A stretch of 8,380 nucleotides of DNA from Bacteroidales bacterium (GCA_007128045.1 SKYG01000079.1:1-8380); one strand, 5' to 3'; shown: positions 1 to 7,376, counted from the stretch's first letter. Notes: generated by a model not told the origin, from the letters alone. Program-made: numbers and translations.

Positions 1-1299
1 TATAAAAGAAGAAACAAAAAGGTTCTGGTGGTTGGTAGCGGTCCGGCTGGCTTTTTTTCTGCCTACGTGTTGCAAAAGGCCGGCTTTGATACGATGATCG
101 TGGAGCGCGGCAGTGCAGTCAGAAAGCGCAATAAGGGGATAGTGTATTTTGAAAAGACGGGGAAGTTCAGTCCGGTATCCAACTATTCATTTGGGGAGGG
201 GGGCGCCGGTACATTTTCTGATGGCAAACTTACCAGCCGTTCCAAACATATTTCCCTGGAGAAGTCGTTTATTCTGGATACCTATGTTGAGGCCGGTGCT
301 CCGGAAGAGATTGCCTGGCTTGCCCATCCGCATGTAGGTACAGACTTCCTGAAGCGCGTGGTGGAAAACCTCCGTAAGAAGTATTTGGCGATAGGAGGGG
401 AGATACTCTTCGAGACGATGGTAGATGGCCTTCGTGTTGAGAAGGGAAAAGTTATCGCTGCCTTGACCAGCAATGGTGAGCGGGAGGCAGATTATTTTCT
501 GTTTGCGCCTGGTCATTCTTCTTATGAGACATTTCGGATGTTGATTCATGCCGGGGTAGGGTTTCGTACAAAGAATTTCGCAATTGGCAGCCGGGCTGAG
601 CATTTGCAATCGGTGATCAACCGTGCACAATGGGGTGTTGAACGGCTGGAGGGTCTCAAGGCTGCGGAATACCGTCTGAGTTCCCCCGCCGATGGCAAAC
701 ATTCTGTGTATTCATTTTGTATGTGTCCGGGAGGTGTCGTGGTACCCGCCACCTCATATGCCCACACCAATATCGTAAACGGGATGAGTTACTACCGTCG
801 TGCCGGTAGATTCGCGAATGCTGCCTGCGTTGCCGGTGTAAATCCTGAACAGGTAACAGGGGGGAAGTTAACTGCTGTGGAATGTATTGATTGGCTGGAA
901 GGGCTGGAAAAACAATTTTTCGATTTTTCGGGAGGGTACAAGGCTCCGTTTTGCAGTGTTCAGGACTTCATCAGGGGGCAGTACCCGGAGTCTGTTCCTG
1001 AGACCAGTTATCCATTGGGTCTGAAACCCGCTCCCTTATGGGAGATGTTGCCCCGCACGGTGACAAATGCCATGAGGGAAGGCCTGAAAGATTTTTCCAG
1101 GAAACTAACGGGTTATGATAAAGGTATCTTAATAGGTCTGGAGAGTAAAACTTCATCGCCCATACAGGCTGTCAGGCATCCTAACGGATTGTGTGAAGGG
1201 TTTGACAACCTGTTTATTGCCGGTGAGGGAAGCGGTTATGCGGGAGGTATCATTTCAAGTGCTGCCGATGGAATTAAGATAGCGATGCACCTTGTTTAA
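1..1299 (+). CDS. FAD-dependent dehydrogenase, COG2509 family (5' end outside the window)
   Basis: A predicted FAD-binding oxidoreductase of the COG2509 group; its substrate is not known to me. The frame is open from base 1 and reads YKRRNKKVLVVGSGPAG, so the GTG at 28 lies inside the first Rossmann beta strand and is not the start. Visible fragment: 432 codons. The dinucleotide-binding glycines are at fragment residues 12-17, with the acidic residue that would hold the FAD ribose at E35. A second conserved block NYSFGEGGAGTFSDGK covers 61-76, APGHS is at 169-173, CMCPGG at 240-245, and the C-terminal FAD motif GEGSGYAGGI at 408-417. Family members are usually a little over 500 residues, so roughly 80-100 N-terminal residues are missing. 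The 3' end overlaps the convergent gene by 26 bases. The family call is from motif recognition; any physiological role is unknown. Confidence 0.88.
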   Translation, partial: YKRRNKKVLVVGSGPAGFFSAYVLQKAGFDTMIVERGSAVRKRNKGIVYFEKTGKFSPVSNYSFGEGGAGTFSDGKLTSRSKHISLEKSFILDTYVEAGAPEEIAWLAHPHVGTDFLKRVVENLRKKYLAIGGEILFETMVDGLRVEKGKVIAALTSNGEREADYFLFAPGHSSYETFRMLIHAGVGFRTKNFAIGSRAEHLQSVINRAQWGVERLEGLKAAEYRLSSPADGKHSVYSFCMCPGGVVVPATSYAHTNIVNGMSYYRRAGRFANAACVAGVNPEQVTGGKLTAVECIDWLEGLEKQFFDFSGGYKAPFCSVQDFIRGQYPESVPETSYPLGLKPAPLWEMLPRTVTNAMREGLKDFSRKLTGYDKGILIGLESKTSSPIQAVRHPNGLCEGFDNLFIAGEGSGYAGGIISSAADGIKIAMHLV

Positions 1300-2536
1300 C
1301 GGCTGATTCTCCTGCGAGCCATCCTGTCGACCAGGCAATCTGAAGGTTATAACCTCCGGTGTTGGCATCCAGGTCAAGTATTTCTCCTGCAAAATACAGC
1401 CCTTTTACCAGTTTCGACTGCAAGGTTTTCGAATCCACTTCCTGGGTGTTTATCCCACCCGCGGTGATAATGGCTTCCTTGAACGGACGGTAGCCTGTAA
1501 TCTCAAATGCGAGGTTCTTCATTTGAAACAGAACCTTTTTTCTTTCGGCGGCAGTCAGTTGGTGGGCCTCTTTCTCCGGATCGACACCTGTGATGTCGAG
1601 AAATACCGGGATCATGGTTTGCGGCAACCATTGTCTGAAGAGGTTGGCCATTTTTTTCTTTCCCTGTTCGTTGGCATCCCGGAGAAGCCTTTTGTCAAGC
1701 TGCTTCTCATCGAGGGCTGGTTTCAGGTCGACGACAATGGTTGGCTGTTTGCCTGATAGCATTTCGTCGACGACAAGTCTGCTCAGGCTCAGGATGATTG
1801 GACCACTGATTCCGAAATGGGTAAAGAGCATTTCTCCGAACTCATCGGCCAGCTTTCTGCCATTGGCCCAGACAGATGCCTTCACATTTTTCAGTGATAG
1901 TCCTTGCATACGTTGGGCAATATCTCCCTCTGTTTCCAGGGGTACCAGGGCTGGCCTTACAGGGATGATCTTATGCCCGCACGCCCTGGCAAGCTTGTAA
2001 CCGTCGCCTGTAGACCCGGTGGCCGGATACGATTGTCCCCCTGTACTTACTATTACAGAAGGCGATGTTACTTTGGAGAGCTTGCTGCCACGTTGGATAC
2101 TCAGGCCTTCAATGGTATTGTTGGTGAGCAGTAAACGGTCAGCACGGCATGAATACCAGGTCTCAACACCACCGGCACGATTATACTCAAGAAGGGCATT
2201 CAACACATCGACAGAGCGGTTGGATTCAGGGAAGTACCGTCCGCCTCGTTCGAGGATACATTCCAGTCCGAATCGCGACAGCATGCTGATCATATCATCC
2301 GGAGAAAAAACAGAGAAGGCGTGTTTTAAAAACCTGCCATTGGGGTGTACCTGTTTAATCAATTCGGAGGTAGCAGCCTGGTTGGTGATGTTGCAGCGTC
2401 CTTTGCCGGTGATCAGCAATTTTCGCCCCGGCCGGTCATTTTTTTCCAGGAGCAATACTTTGGCTCCCAGCTCAGCTGCCCGTCCGGCTGCTATCAACCC
2501 CGAGGCCCCGGCACCAATTACGACTATATCATACAT
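1274..2536 (-). CDS. HI0933/YhiN/BaiN-type NAD(P)/FAD-dependent oxidoreductase
   Basis: A 420-residue flavoprotein of the HI0933-like family (aminoacetone oxidase, YhiN and BaiN annotations fall here). The physiological substrate of most members is uncertain, and I would not infer bile-acid activity from sequence alone. Motifs: GAGASG at residues 8-13, GRKLLITGKGRCNITN at 37-52, TGGQSYPATGSTGDGY at 165-180, FTHFGISGP at 238-246, TAGGI at 358-362, and the C-terminal FAD block from GEILDLD through GGYNLQ to STG at 384-404. The frame opens 13 codons further upstream (ATG at 2575), but I chose the ATG at 2536: MYDIVVIGAG is the normal family N-terminus, and a promoter -7 match at 2556-2564 lies inside the longer reading. 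The stop lies within the end of the convergent dehydrogenase gene. No disruption is seen. It is cytoplasmic by lack of a signal peptide. Confidence 0.93.
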   Translation of the reverse strand: MYDIVVIGAGASGLIAAGRAAELGAKVLLLEKNDRPGRKLLITGKGRCNITNQAATSELIKQVHPNGRFLKHAFSVFSPDDMISMLSRFGLECILERGGRYFPESNRSVDVLNALLEYNRAGGVETWYSCRADRLLLTNNTIEGLSIQRGSKLSKVTSPSVIVSTGGQSYPATGSTGDGYKLARACGHKIIPVRPALVPLETEGDIAQRMQGLSLKNVKASVWANGRKLADEFGEMLFTHFGISGPIILSLSRLVVDEMLSGKQPTIVVDLKPALDEKQLDKRLLRDANEQGKKKMANLFRQWLPQTMIPVFLDITGVDPEKEAHQLTAAERKKVLFQMKNLAFEITGYRPFKEAIITAGGINTQEVDSKTLQSKLVKGLYFAGEILDLDANTGGYNLQIAWSTGWLAGESAVKQGASLS

Positions 2537-2555
2537 AGGATTGTTTTGTTTCTTT

Positions 2556-2564
2556 GCAAAAATA
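2556..2564 (-). promoter_or_regulatory. Bacteroidota -7 promoter element for the HI0933-like gene
   Basis: On the minus strand the sequence is TATTTTTGC, a perfect match to the Bacteroidota -7 consensus TAnnTTTG. It ends 19 bases before the ATG at 2536, so the leader would be about a dozen bases long and A-rich (AAAGAAACAAAACAATCCT). I do not see a well-spaced TTG-type -33 element, so the call rests on the -7 element and its position. Confidence 0.6.
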
Positions 2565-2660
2565 CGGATAATCAATGGTACCCGGAAAGGTCATTTGAAA
2601 ATCTATCTTGAGGTCAAAACCCTTTTCAGCTTTGGCTTTTAACCATTCGCGTCAACATTC

Positions 2661-2688
2661 TAACCTGTATTATTAATAATGCAGGCTA
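2661..2688. promoter_or_regulatory. Imperfect 28-base palindrome, candidate operator
   Basis: Two 14-base halves (TAACCTGTATTATT and AATAATGCAGGCTA) are complementary at 12 of 14 positions; one exception would be a U-G wobble in RNA. It sits between the two divergent promoter candidates, about 90 bases upstream of the rnf -7 element. There is no T-run after it on the plus strand, so it does not look like an intrinsic terminator. It could bind a dimeric regulator, but an AT-rich palindrome of this size could be chance or a decayed repeat. Confidence 0.35.
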
Positions 2689-2776
2689 ACAACCAATCTG
2701 GGTCTAATATTTATGGTTGCTTATTTGGACAGATTAAAAAAGGAAGCAGAATACATACCGTTTCAATTTTGTTTTC

Positions 2777-2785
2777 TATTTTTGC
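2777..2785 (+). promoter_or_regulatory. Candidate -7 promoter element for the rnf operon
   Basis: TATTTTTGC is an exact TAnnTTTG match on the coding strand of the operon. Transcription would begin near 2790, giving a leader of about 70 AT-rich bases before the rnfB GTG at 2860. No TTG-type -33 element is seen at the expected 19-21 base spacing, so the call depends on the -7 element and on its placement upstream of the first operon gene. Confidence 0.55.
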
Positions 2786-2859
2786 CCATGATTAATTATT
2801 AACAACGTTGGTATTATTTTTGGATAATCGTTATTCATATATTAACAAAAATCAGTACT

Positions 2860-3735
2860 GTGAACGGAATCATTAACGAAATCACACTTATTTCAGTTGT
2901 TTCTCTTGGTGCTGTTGGGAGTTTTGCGGCCATTATTTTATATATGGTGGCACAGAAATTCAAGGTTGTTGAGGATCCGCGCATTGACCTTGTGGCGGAA
3001 AAGTTACCGGGTGCCAACTGCGGAGGTTGCGGTCTGGCAGGTTGCCGGGCATTGGCTGAGGCGATTGTGAAAGCAGAAAGCCTTGAAGGGATGACATGCC
3101 CTCCGGGGGGCAGTGATGTAATGAAAGACATTGCTTCTTTATTAGGACTTGAGGCTGGTGATCAGGTGCCTATGGTAGCTGTATTGCGATGCTCGGGATC
3201 GAAACATAATGCCCCTCCAAAAGTCACTTATGATGGTGCTATGACATGCGCATTTGCCCACAGCCTTTTTTCTGGTGAAGCAGGGTGCCCTTATGGCTGC
3301 CTGGGTTGTGGCGATTGTGTTGTAGCTTGTGCCTTTGATGCCATGTATATGGATGCAGAGACCGGGTTGCCTGTTATTATTGATGATAAATGTGTGGCAT
3401 GTGGTGCCTGTGTGAAAGCTTGTCCGAGAAGTATTATCGAAATGCGCAAAAAGGGAAAGAAAGATCGCCGCATTTTTGTTTCCTGTATTAACAAGGAGAA
3501 AGGTGGCGTTGCAAAAAAGAATTGCGCCGTAGCCTGTATTGGATGCGGAAGATGTGTTAAAGAATGTAAGTTTGATGCCATTACCCTTGACAGTAACCTG
3601 GCATACATCGATTACAACAAATGCACGTTGTGTCGTAAATGCGTTCCCGTTTGCCCAACCAACGCTATACATGAGTTAAACTTTCCACCAAGGAAACAGA
3701 GACCGGAAGTGACTGAACAAGCTGAAGCGAAATAG
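2860..3735 (+). CDS. rnfB: Rnf complex ferredoxin-type subunit RnfB
   Basis: RnfB is the membrane-anchored entry point for electrons from reduced ferredoxin. The 291-residue product has one N-terminal transmembrane segment (about residues 7-33) followed by QKF and EDPRID, typical of the family. A C-x2-C-x4-C-x17-C cluster domain uses C54, C57, C62 and C80. Four ferredoxin-type motifs follow: C147/150/153/157, C178/181/184/188, C226/229/232/236 and C255/258/261/265, with further cysteines at 111, 130, 143, 209 and 222. This is the long multi-cluster form of anaerobes, not the shorter E. coli RsxB form. The start is a GTG with no clear Shine-Dalgarno sequence. The leader just before it is A-rich, common in Bacteroidota, and no better in-frame start is seen. 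It is the first gene of the operon and lies 45 bases before the rnfC start. Confidence 0.95.
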   Translation: MNGIINEITLISVVSLGAVGSFAAIILYMVAQKFKVVEDPRIDLVAEKLPGANCGGCGLAGCRALAEAIVKAESLEGMTCPPGGSDVMKDIASLLGLEAGDQVPMVAVLRCSGSKHNAPPKVTYDGAMTCAFAHSLFSGEAGCPYGCLGCGDCVVACAFDAMYMDAETGLPVIIDDKCVACGACVKACPRSIIEMRKKGKKDRRIFVSCINKEKGGVAKKNCAVACIGCGRCVKECKFDAITLDSNLAYIDYNKCTLCRKCVPVCPTNAIHELNFPPRKQRPEVTEQAEAK

Positions 3736-3739
3736 GATT

Positions 3740-3767
3740 TTTTTGATTTTATTTTGGGGATCAAAAA
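3740..3767 (+). promoter_or_regulatory. Stem-loop in the rnfB-rnfC gap
   Basis: TTTTTGAT (3740-3747) and ATCAAAAA (3760-3767) are perfectly complementary and enclose a 12-base loop. The 3' arm ends one base before the rnfC ribosome binding site AGGAG at 3769. It is a weak AU-rich hairpin that could affect mRNA processing or rnfC translation. It is not a convincing terminator, because the T-run precedes the stem. Confidence 0.35.
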
Positions 3768-3768
3768 C

Positions 3769-3773
3769 AGGAG
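3769..3773 (+). promoter_or_regulatory. Ribosome binding site that fixes the rnfC start
   Basis: AGGAG lies seven bases before the TTG at 3781. This spacing favours that TTG over the upstream in-frame TTG at 3754, which has no such site and would add nine residues not typical of RnfC. Confidence 0.8.
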
Positions 3774-3780
3774 ATACACT

Positions 3781-5106
3781 TTGAAAACATTTAGAATAGG
3801 TGGTGTCCATCCGCCGGAAAACAAAATAGCTGCACACAAACCCATTGAGGTGCTACCCGTACCTGCGACCGTTACCATTCCATTATCTCAACATCTTGGA
3901 GTACCTGCTGTGCCTGTATTGGGGAAAGGTGATCAGGTAAAGACCGGCCAGCTGATTGCACGGGGTGAGGCTTTTATCTCTGCCAATATTCATTCTTCGG
4001 TGTCGGGAAAGGTGCTTAAGGTTGACGACATGATAGATAGCAGCGGCTACAGAAAGAAGTCCATTGTAATTCAGGTTGAGGGTGATGAATGGGTTGAAGG
4101 CATAGACCGGGATAGCACATTGGTTAAGGAATGCCAGCTCAATGCTTCAGAAATTGTTAAAAAAGTACATGATCTTGGTATTGTTGGGATGGGAGGCGCC
4201 ACGTTTCCATCCCACGTAAAACTGATGGTGCCCAAAGGCAAGAAGGCAGAGGTGCTTATCATCAACGGCGTGGAGTGTGAGCCATATCTGACTGCCGATC
4301 ATAGATTGATGCTTGAAAAAGGGGAGGAGATACTTGCTGGAATAGCCATTCAGATGAAGGCCCTCCATGTTGAAAGAGCCATTATAGGTATTGAACACAA
4401 CAAACCGGATGCCATCAAACATATGTCGGAATTATGCAGTCACTATGCCGGAATAACTGTTGTAGACCTGGAAGTTAAGTATCCCCAGGGAGCGGAGAAA
4501 CAGTTGATAAAAGCTGCGATAAACCGGGAGGTGCCCTCGGGTAAGCTGCCCATTGAGGTGGGATGCGTTGTGCATAATGTGGGCACTTCGTTTGCGGTGT
4601 ACGAGGCAGTGCAAAAGAACAAACCCCTGATAGAGCGAGTGGTAACTGTAGTTGGAAGGTCGTTGAAGAATCCTTCCAATTTTTTGGTGCGTATCGGCAC
4701 TCCTGTTGATGCACTTGTTGAAGCTGCCGGGGGCATGCCTGATGATACCGGTAAGGTGATCAGCGGTGGCCCTATGATGGGCAAGGCGCTTAATGATCTG
4801 GGTGTTCCGGTTACCAAGGGTACCAGTGGCATATTGGTTTTTGACAAGGATGAAAGTTTCCGGAAACCGGTTTTGCCTTGTATCCGTTGCTCCAGGTGTC
4901 TGAACGTTTGTCCGATGGGCCTTGAGCCATATTTGTTGGCAGTTCTGGCTGAAAAAGACCGGATAGAGGAATGTGAACTTGAACGAATCATGGATTGTAT
5001 GGAGTGTGGATCTTGTTTGTATGTTTGTCCGTCGGGCAGACCCTTGCTTGACCATATCCGTGTTGGGAAGTCGCGTGTTGGGAAAATGATCAGGGAGCGA
5101 TCCTGA
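3781..5106 (+). CDS. rnfC: Rnf complex NADH/FMN-binding subunit RnfC
   Basis: RnfC is the peripheral cytoplasmic subunit that exchanges electrons with NAD(H). The product has 441 residues from the TTG start. The N-terminus KTFRIGGVHPPENK (2-15) is the standard RnfC opening, and a barrel-sandwich domain follows (about 30-100). The NuoF-like nucleotide and FMN-binding region carries GMGGATFPSH (136-145) and NGVECEPYLTADHR (162-175), then an SLBB-type segment leads to the C-terminus. Two [4Fe-4S] motifs lie at C367/370/373/377 and C406/409/412/416, each ending in CP. The tail after them is short, without the long Lys/Ala-rich extension of enterobacterial RsxC. The site AGGAG decides the start. 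It follows rnfB by 45 bases and precedes rnfD by 93 bases, the longest gap in the operon. No defects are seen. Confidence 0.95.
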   Translation: MKTFRIGGVHPPENKIAAHKPIEVLPVPATVTIPLSQHLGVPAVPVLGKGDQVKTGQLIARGEAFISANIHSSVSGKVLKVDDMIDSSGYRKKSIVIQVEGDEWVEGIDRDSTLVKECQLNASEIVKKVHDLGIVGMGGATFPSHVKLMVPKGKKAEVLIINGVECEPYLTADHRLMLEKGEEILAGIAIQMKALHVERAIIGIEHNKPDAIKHMSELCSHYAGITVVDLEVKYPQGAEKQLIKAAINREVPSGKLPIEVGCVVHNVGTSFAVYEAVQKNKPLIERVVTVVGRSLKNPSNFLVRIGTPVDALVEAAGGMPDDTGKVISGGPMMGKALNDLGVPVTKGTSGILVFDKDESFRKPVLPCIRCSRCLNVCPMGLEPYLLAVLAEKDRIEECELERIMDCMECGSCLYVCPSGRPLLDHIRVGKSRVGKMIRERS

Positions 5107-5199
5107 TAAGATACAGACCATGTACACCTGATCTGATGGACCGGAAAGCTGTATGACCGATTAAATTATTTTTTTGACCGTTGAACAGAACTGGAGACT

Positions 5200-6198
5200 A
5201 TGAATAAACTAATCATTTCGGGCTCACCACATGTGCAGACAGATGAGTCGGTTAAGAAGATCATGTATGGCGTGGTTTTGTCGCTGGTTCCTGCCATGCT
5301 TGTGTCATTTTATTTCTTTGGGCTGGCTGCGATTCTGATAACACTCACCGCTGTTGTATCATGTATGGCTTTTGAGTTTGTCATACAGAAATACCTGATC
5401 AAAGGACCTCTGACCATCTTAGACGGTTCAGCCATTATTACAGGCATTTTGCTGGCCTTTAATGTGCCGTCCAGCCTCCCCCTGTGGATGGTGGTCATTG
5501 GTTCTGCTGTTGCTATTGGGATGGGAAAGATGACATTCGGGGGCTTGGGAAAGAACCCATTTAATCCGGCGCTGGTCGGACGTGTGTTTTTAATGATCTC
5601 TTTCCCCGTAGAGATGACTAACTGGCCAAAACCGATTGCTTTCAGCACCCAGTTAACGGATGTGGTAACCGGTCCCACACCCTTGGCAGTGATGAAAGAG
5701 GGCGTGAGCCAAGGCGAGCATGTTGCTGATATATTGCCTGAGGTTCCTGGTTATGTGAACCTGTTGCTGGGAAATATGGGAGGATCAATCGGAGAGATAT
5801 CTGCCCTGGCAATCATTCTTGGTGGACTATATATGCTCGTCAGGAAGATCATTACCTGGCAGATTCCCGCAGCCTATCTGGGTTCTGTGGTTGTGTTCTC
5901 CGGGGTTTTTTGGTTGATCGATCCTACGCAATATGTGGATCCGCTGTTTCACCTGATCACTGGCGGGCTTATGTTGGGAGCGATCTACATGGCTACCGAC
6001 ATGGTCACCAGCCCAATGAGCCACAGAGGTCAACTTGTCTTTGGCATTGGCTGTGGTGTGCTGACTATGGTGATTCGCCTGTTCGGGGCATATCCCGAGG
6101 GTGTCTCGTTCGCCATCCTGATCATGAATGCATTTGTCCCCTTAATCAATAAAGGTTTTAAACCCAAACGTTTTGGAGAGGAGGTGAAGCATGGCTAA
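5200..6198 (+). CDS. rnfD: Rnf complex membrane subunit RnfD, covalent FMN carrier
   Basis: An integral membrane protein of the NqrB/RnfD family; the 332-residue length is typical. Hydrophobic helices are seen at about 24-60, 71-108, 124-136, 195-214, 224-240, 248-268 and 278-315. The likely flavinylation site is Thr160 within TGPTPL (157-162), where ApbE would attach FMN by a phosphoester bond. Other family blocks are LDGSAIITGILLAFNVP (74-90), FGGLGKNPFNPALVGR (113-128) and ATDMVTSPMSHRGQ (265-278), the last common to this family. The ATG start is preceded by TGGAG at only three bases. The last eight bases overlap the start of rnfG, and the strong rnfG ribosome binding site lies inside this gene's final codons. 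In the complex it is thought to relay electrons and take part in ion translocation. Confidence 0.95.
   Translation: MNKLIISGSPHVQTDESVKKIMYGVVLSLVPAMLVSFYFFGLAAILITLTAVVSCMAFEFVIQKYLIKGPLTILDGSAIITGILLAFNVPSSLPLWMVVIGSAVAIGMGKMTFGGLGKNPFNPALVGRVFLMISFPVEMTNWPKPIAFSTQLTDVVTGPTPLAVMKEGVSQGEHVADILPEVPGYVNLLLGNMGGSIGEISALAIILGGLYMLVRKIITWQIPAAYLGSVVVFSGVFWLIDPTQYVDPLFHLITGGLMLGAIYMATDMVTSPMSHRGQLVFGIGCGVLTMVIRLFGAYPEGVSFAILIMNAFVPLINKGFKPKRFGEEVKHG
6179..6187 (+). promoter_or_regulatory. Full-length Shine-Dalgarno sequence of rnfG
   Basis: AGGAGGTGA matches the 16S rRNA anti-Shine-Dalgarno tail over nine bases and ends three bases before the ATG at 6191. It lies within the 3' end of rnfD. It is the strongest such site in the window, whereas rnfB and rnfA show none. 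Confidence 0.8.
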
Positions 6199-6784
6199 AA
6201 AGGAATCCTCGTTTGTGAATATGGTCATGACACTGATGGTGGTTACTGCGGTAGCTTCCTTTACCCTTGCAAGCGTATACAATATCACGAAAGGGCCTAT
6301 TGAGATGGCCCGTGAAGCGGCGCGGCAGCTGGCCATCACCATGGTAGTGCCTGATTTTGATGAGCTGATGACAAGAAGGTATATGCCTGCTGTTGGACGT
6401 GACTCGCTGGAATTTAATTATGCCTATAAAAATGGAGAATTGGTTGGTGTTGCCGTGGCAACTTATACCGACATGGGTTTCAGCGGCCGTATTCGCGCCA
6501 TGGTAGGTTTCTATCCTGACGGACGTATCGTGGATGTGGTACACCTTGAACACCAGGAAACACCTGGCCTGGGTGATAAGATCGAAAAGGGCAAGTCCGA
6601 CTGGAGTGATCAGTTCCGTGGTCTGGATCCTTCTGAGACGGTGATCAAAGTGACCAAAGATGGCGGTCAGGTAGATGCCATTACGGCTGCCACCATTACC
6701 GCGAGAGCCTATTGCGATGGTATACGCCGGGCTTATGATACATTTAGCAATCATGTTTTAAACGATGGAGGAAGTGCAGAATGA
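6191..6784 (+). CDS. rnfG: Rnf complex periplasmic FMN-binding subunit RnfG
   Basis: RnfG has one N-terminal membrane anchor (about residues 9-31) and a periplasmic FMN_bind domain in which FMN is covalently held by a threonine. The product has 197 residues, normal for the family. HQETPGLGDKI (121-131) is the conserved HxETPGLG block. The flavinylation motif DAITAATIT (162-170) puts the modified residue at Thr168; the usual core is SGAT, here TAAT. The gene overlaps rnfD by eight bases and ends in an ATGA overlap with rnfE, so translation is probably coupled on both sides. Only the membrane anchor and charge distribution support the periplasmic location here; the topology is known for the family. 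Confidence 0.95.
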   Translation: MAKKESSFVNMVMTLMVVTAVASFTLASVYNITKGPIEMAREAARQLAITMVVPDFDELMTRRYMPAVGRDSLEFNYAYKNGELVGVAVATYTDMGFSGRIRAMVGFYPDGRIVDVVHLEHQETPGLGDKIEKGKSDWSDQFRGLDPSETVIKVTKDGGQVDAITAATITARAYCDGIRRAYDTFSNHVLNDGGSAE

Positions 6785-7365
6785 GCCAGATAAAGAACTT
6801 CACCAAAGGATTTGTAAAGGAAAACCCTGTATTCGTCTTGCTTCTGGGCCTTTGTCCGGCACTTGGGGTAACTACTTCTGCCTTTAATGGCTTTGGGATG
6901 GGGCTGGCCACCACATTCGTGTTGGTATCTTCAAACATAGTGGTTTCTCTGATAAAGAGTCAGATTCCTGATAAAGTGCGAATCCCCTCATTCATTGTTA
7001 TTATCGCTTCTTTTGTGACAATTGTACAGCTGGTAATGGAAGCCTTCCTGCCCGATCTGTTTAAAGCACTTGGGTTGTTTATTCCGCTTATCGTGGTAAA
7101 CTGCCTCGTGTTGGGCCGTGCTGAAGCGTTTGCCAGTAAAAAGGACACCCTTAGTTCGGTGATCGACGGACTTGGGATGGGCTTTGGATTTACATTTGCC
7201 CTGACCCTGTTGGGTGCTGTTCGTGAGTTGCTCGGCCAGGGAGCTATCTTTGGTTATTCGTTTATACAAGGTGATGGCATGCTGGTTTTTGTTCTTGCCC
7301 CAGGTGCATTTATTGGACTGGGATACCTGATCGCATTGATTAACACCATTAAGAAAACAGAATAA
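6781..7365 (+). CDS. rnfE: Rnf complex membrane core subunit RnfE
   Basis: A six-helix membrane protein of the NqrD/RnfE family, 194 residues. The two inverted half-helix signatures are present: LLGLCPALGVTTSAFNGFGM (21-40) with Cys25, and VNCLVLGRAEAFASK (106-120) with Cys108. In structures of Rnf and Na+-NQR these cysteines, with two from RnfA/NqrE, hold a [2Fe-2S] cluster in the membrane. The GRAEAFAS extension after the second cysteine separates RnfE from its paralogue RnfA. The start overlaps the rnfG stop (ATGA), with GGAGG nine bases upstream. The stop is 11 bases before rnfA. Confidence 0.95.
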   Translation: MSQIKNFTKGFVKENPVFVLLLGLCPALGVTTSAFNGFGMGLATTFVLVSSNIVVSLIKSQIPDKVRIPSFIVIIASFVTIVQLVMEAFLPDLFKALGLFIPLIVVNCLVLGRAEAFASKKDTLSSVIDGLGMGFGFTFALTLLGAVRELLGQGAIFGYSFIQGDGMLVFVLAPGAFIGLGYLIALINTIKKTE

Positions 7366-7376
7366 ATTATCGCGCT

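Larger units (their letters stand above)
2537..2859. other. Divergent intergenic region upstream of rnfB
   Basis: This 323-base gap separates the minus-strand flavoprotein from the plus-strand rnf operon. It is markedly more AT-rich than the flanking genes. It contains one TAnnTTTG promoter match in each direction (2556-2564 minus, 2777-2785 plus) and the palindrome at 2661-2688. I see no convincing small ORF, tRNA or recognisable riboswitch in it. Confidence 0.7.

Noticed and set aside
28..30. GTG at 28 as the start of the first gene
   Set aside because: The frame stays open to base 1 and upstream codons KKVL complete the beta strand before the glycine motif, so the true start is outside the window.
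2537..2575. Longer N-terminus of the HI0933-like protein starting at the ATG at 2575
   Set aside because: It adds 13 residues not typical of the family and would place the -7 promoter match inside the coding region.
2537..2859. Rex-type redox operator upstream of rnfB
   Set aside because: I looked for a TTGTGAA-like half-site with its inverted partner and did not find one.
3754..3780. RnfC start at the TTG at 3754
   Set aside because: It has no ribosome binding site, lies inside the intergenic stem-loop, and adds nine nonconserved residues; the TTG at 3781 has AGGAG at good spacing.
4432..5127. 231-codon reading frame antisense to rnfC
   Set aside because: It shows no recognisable motif and lies opposite a well-conserved gene; long antisense frames arise from codon use on the real strand. 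The same applies to the frames at 187-702, 2019-2642, 3142-3672 and 6158-6754.
5107..5199. Small gene or internal promoter between rnfC and rnfD
   Set aside because: The T-rich stretch before rnfD does not match TAnnTTTG with correct spacing, and no coding frame of note fits the 93-base gap.
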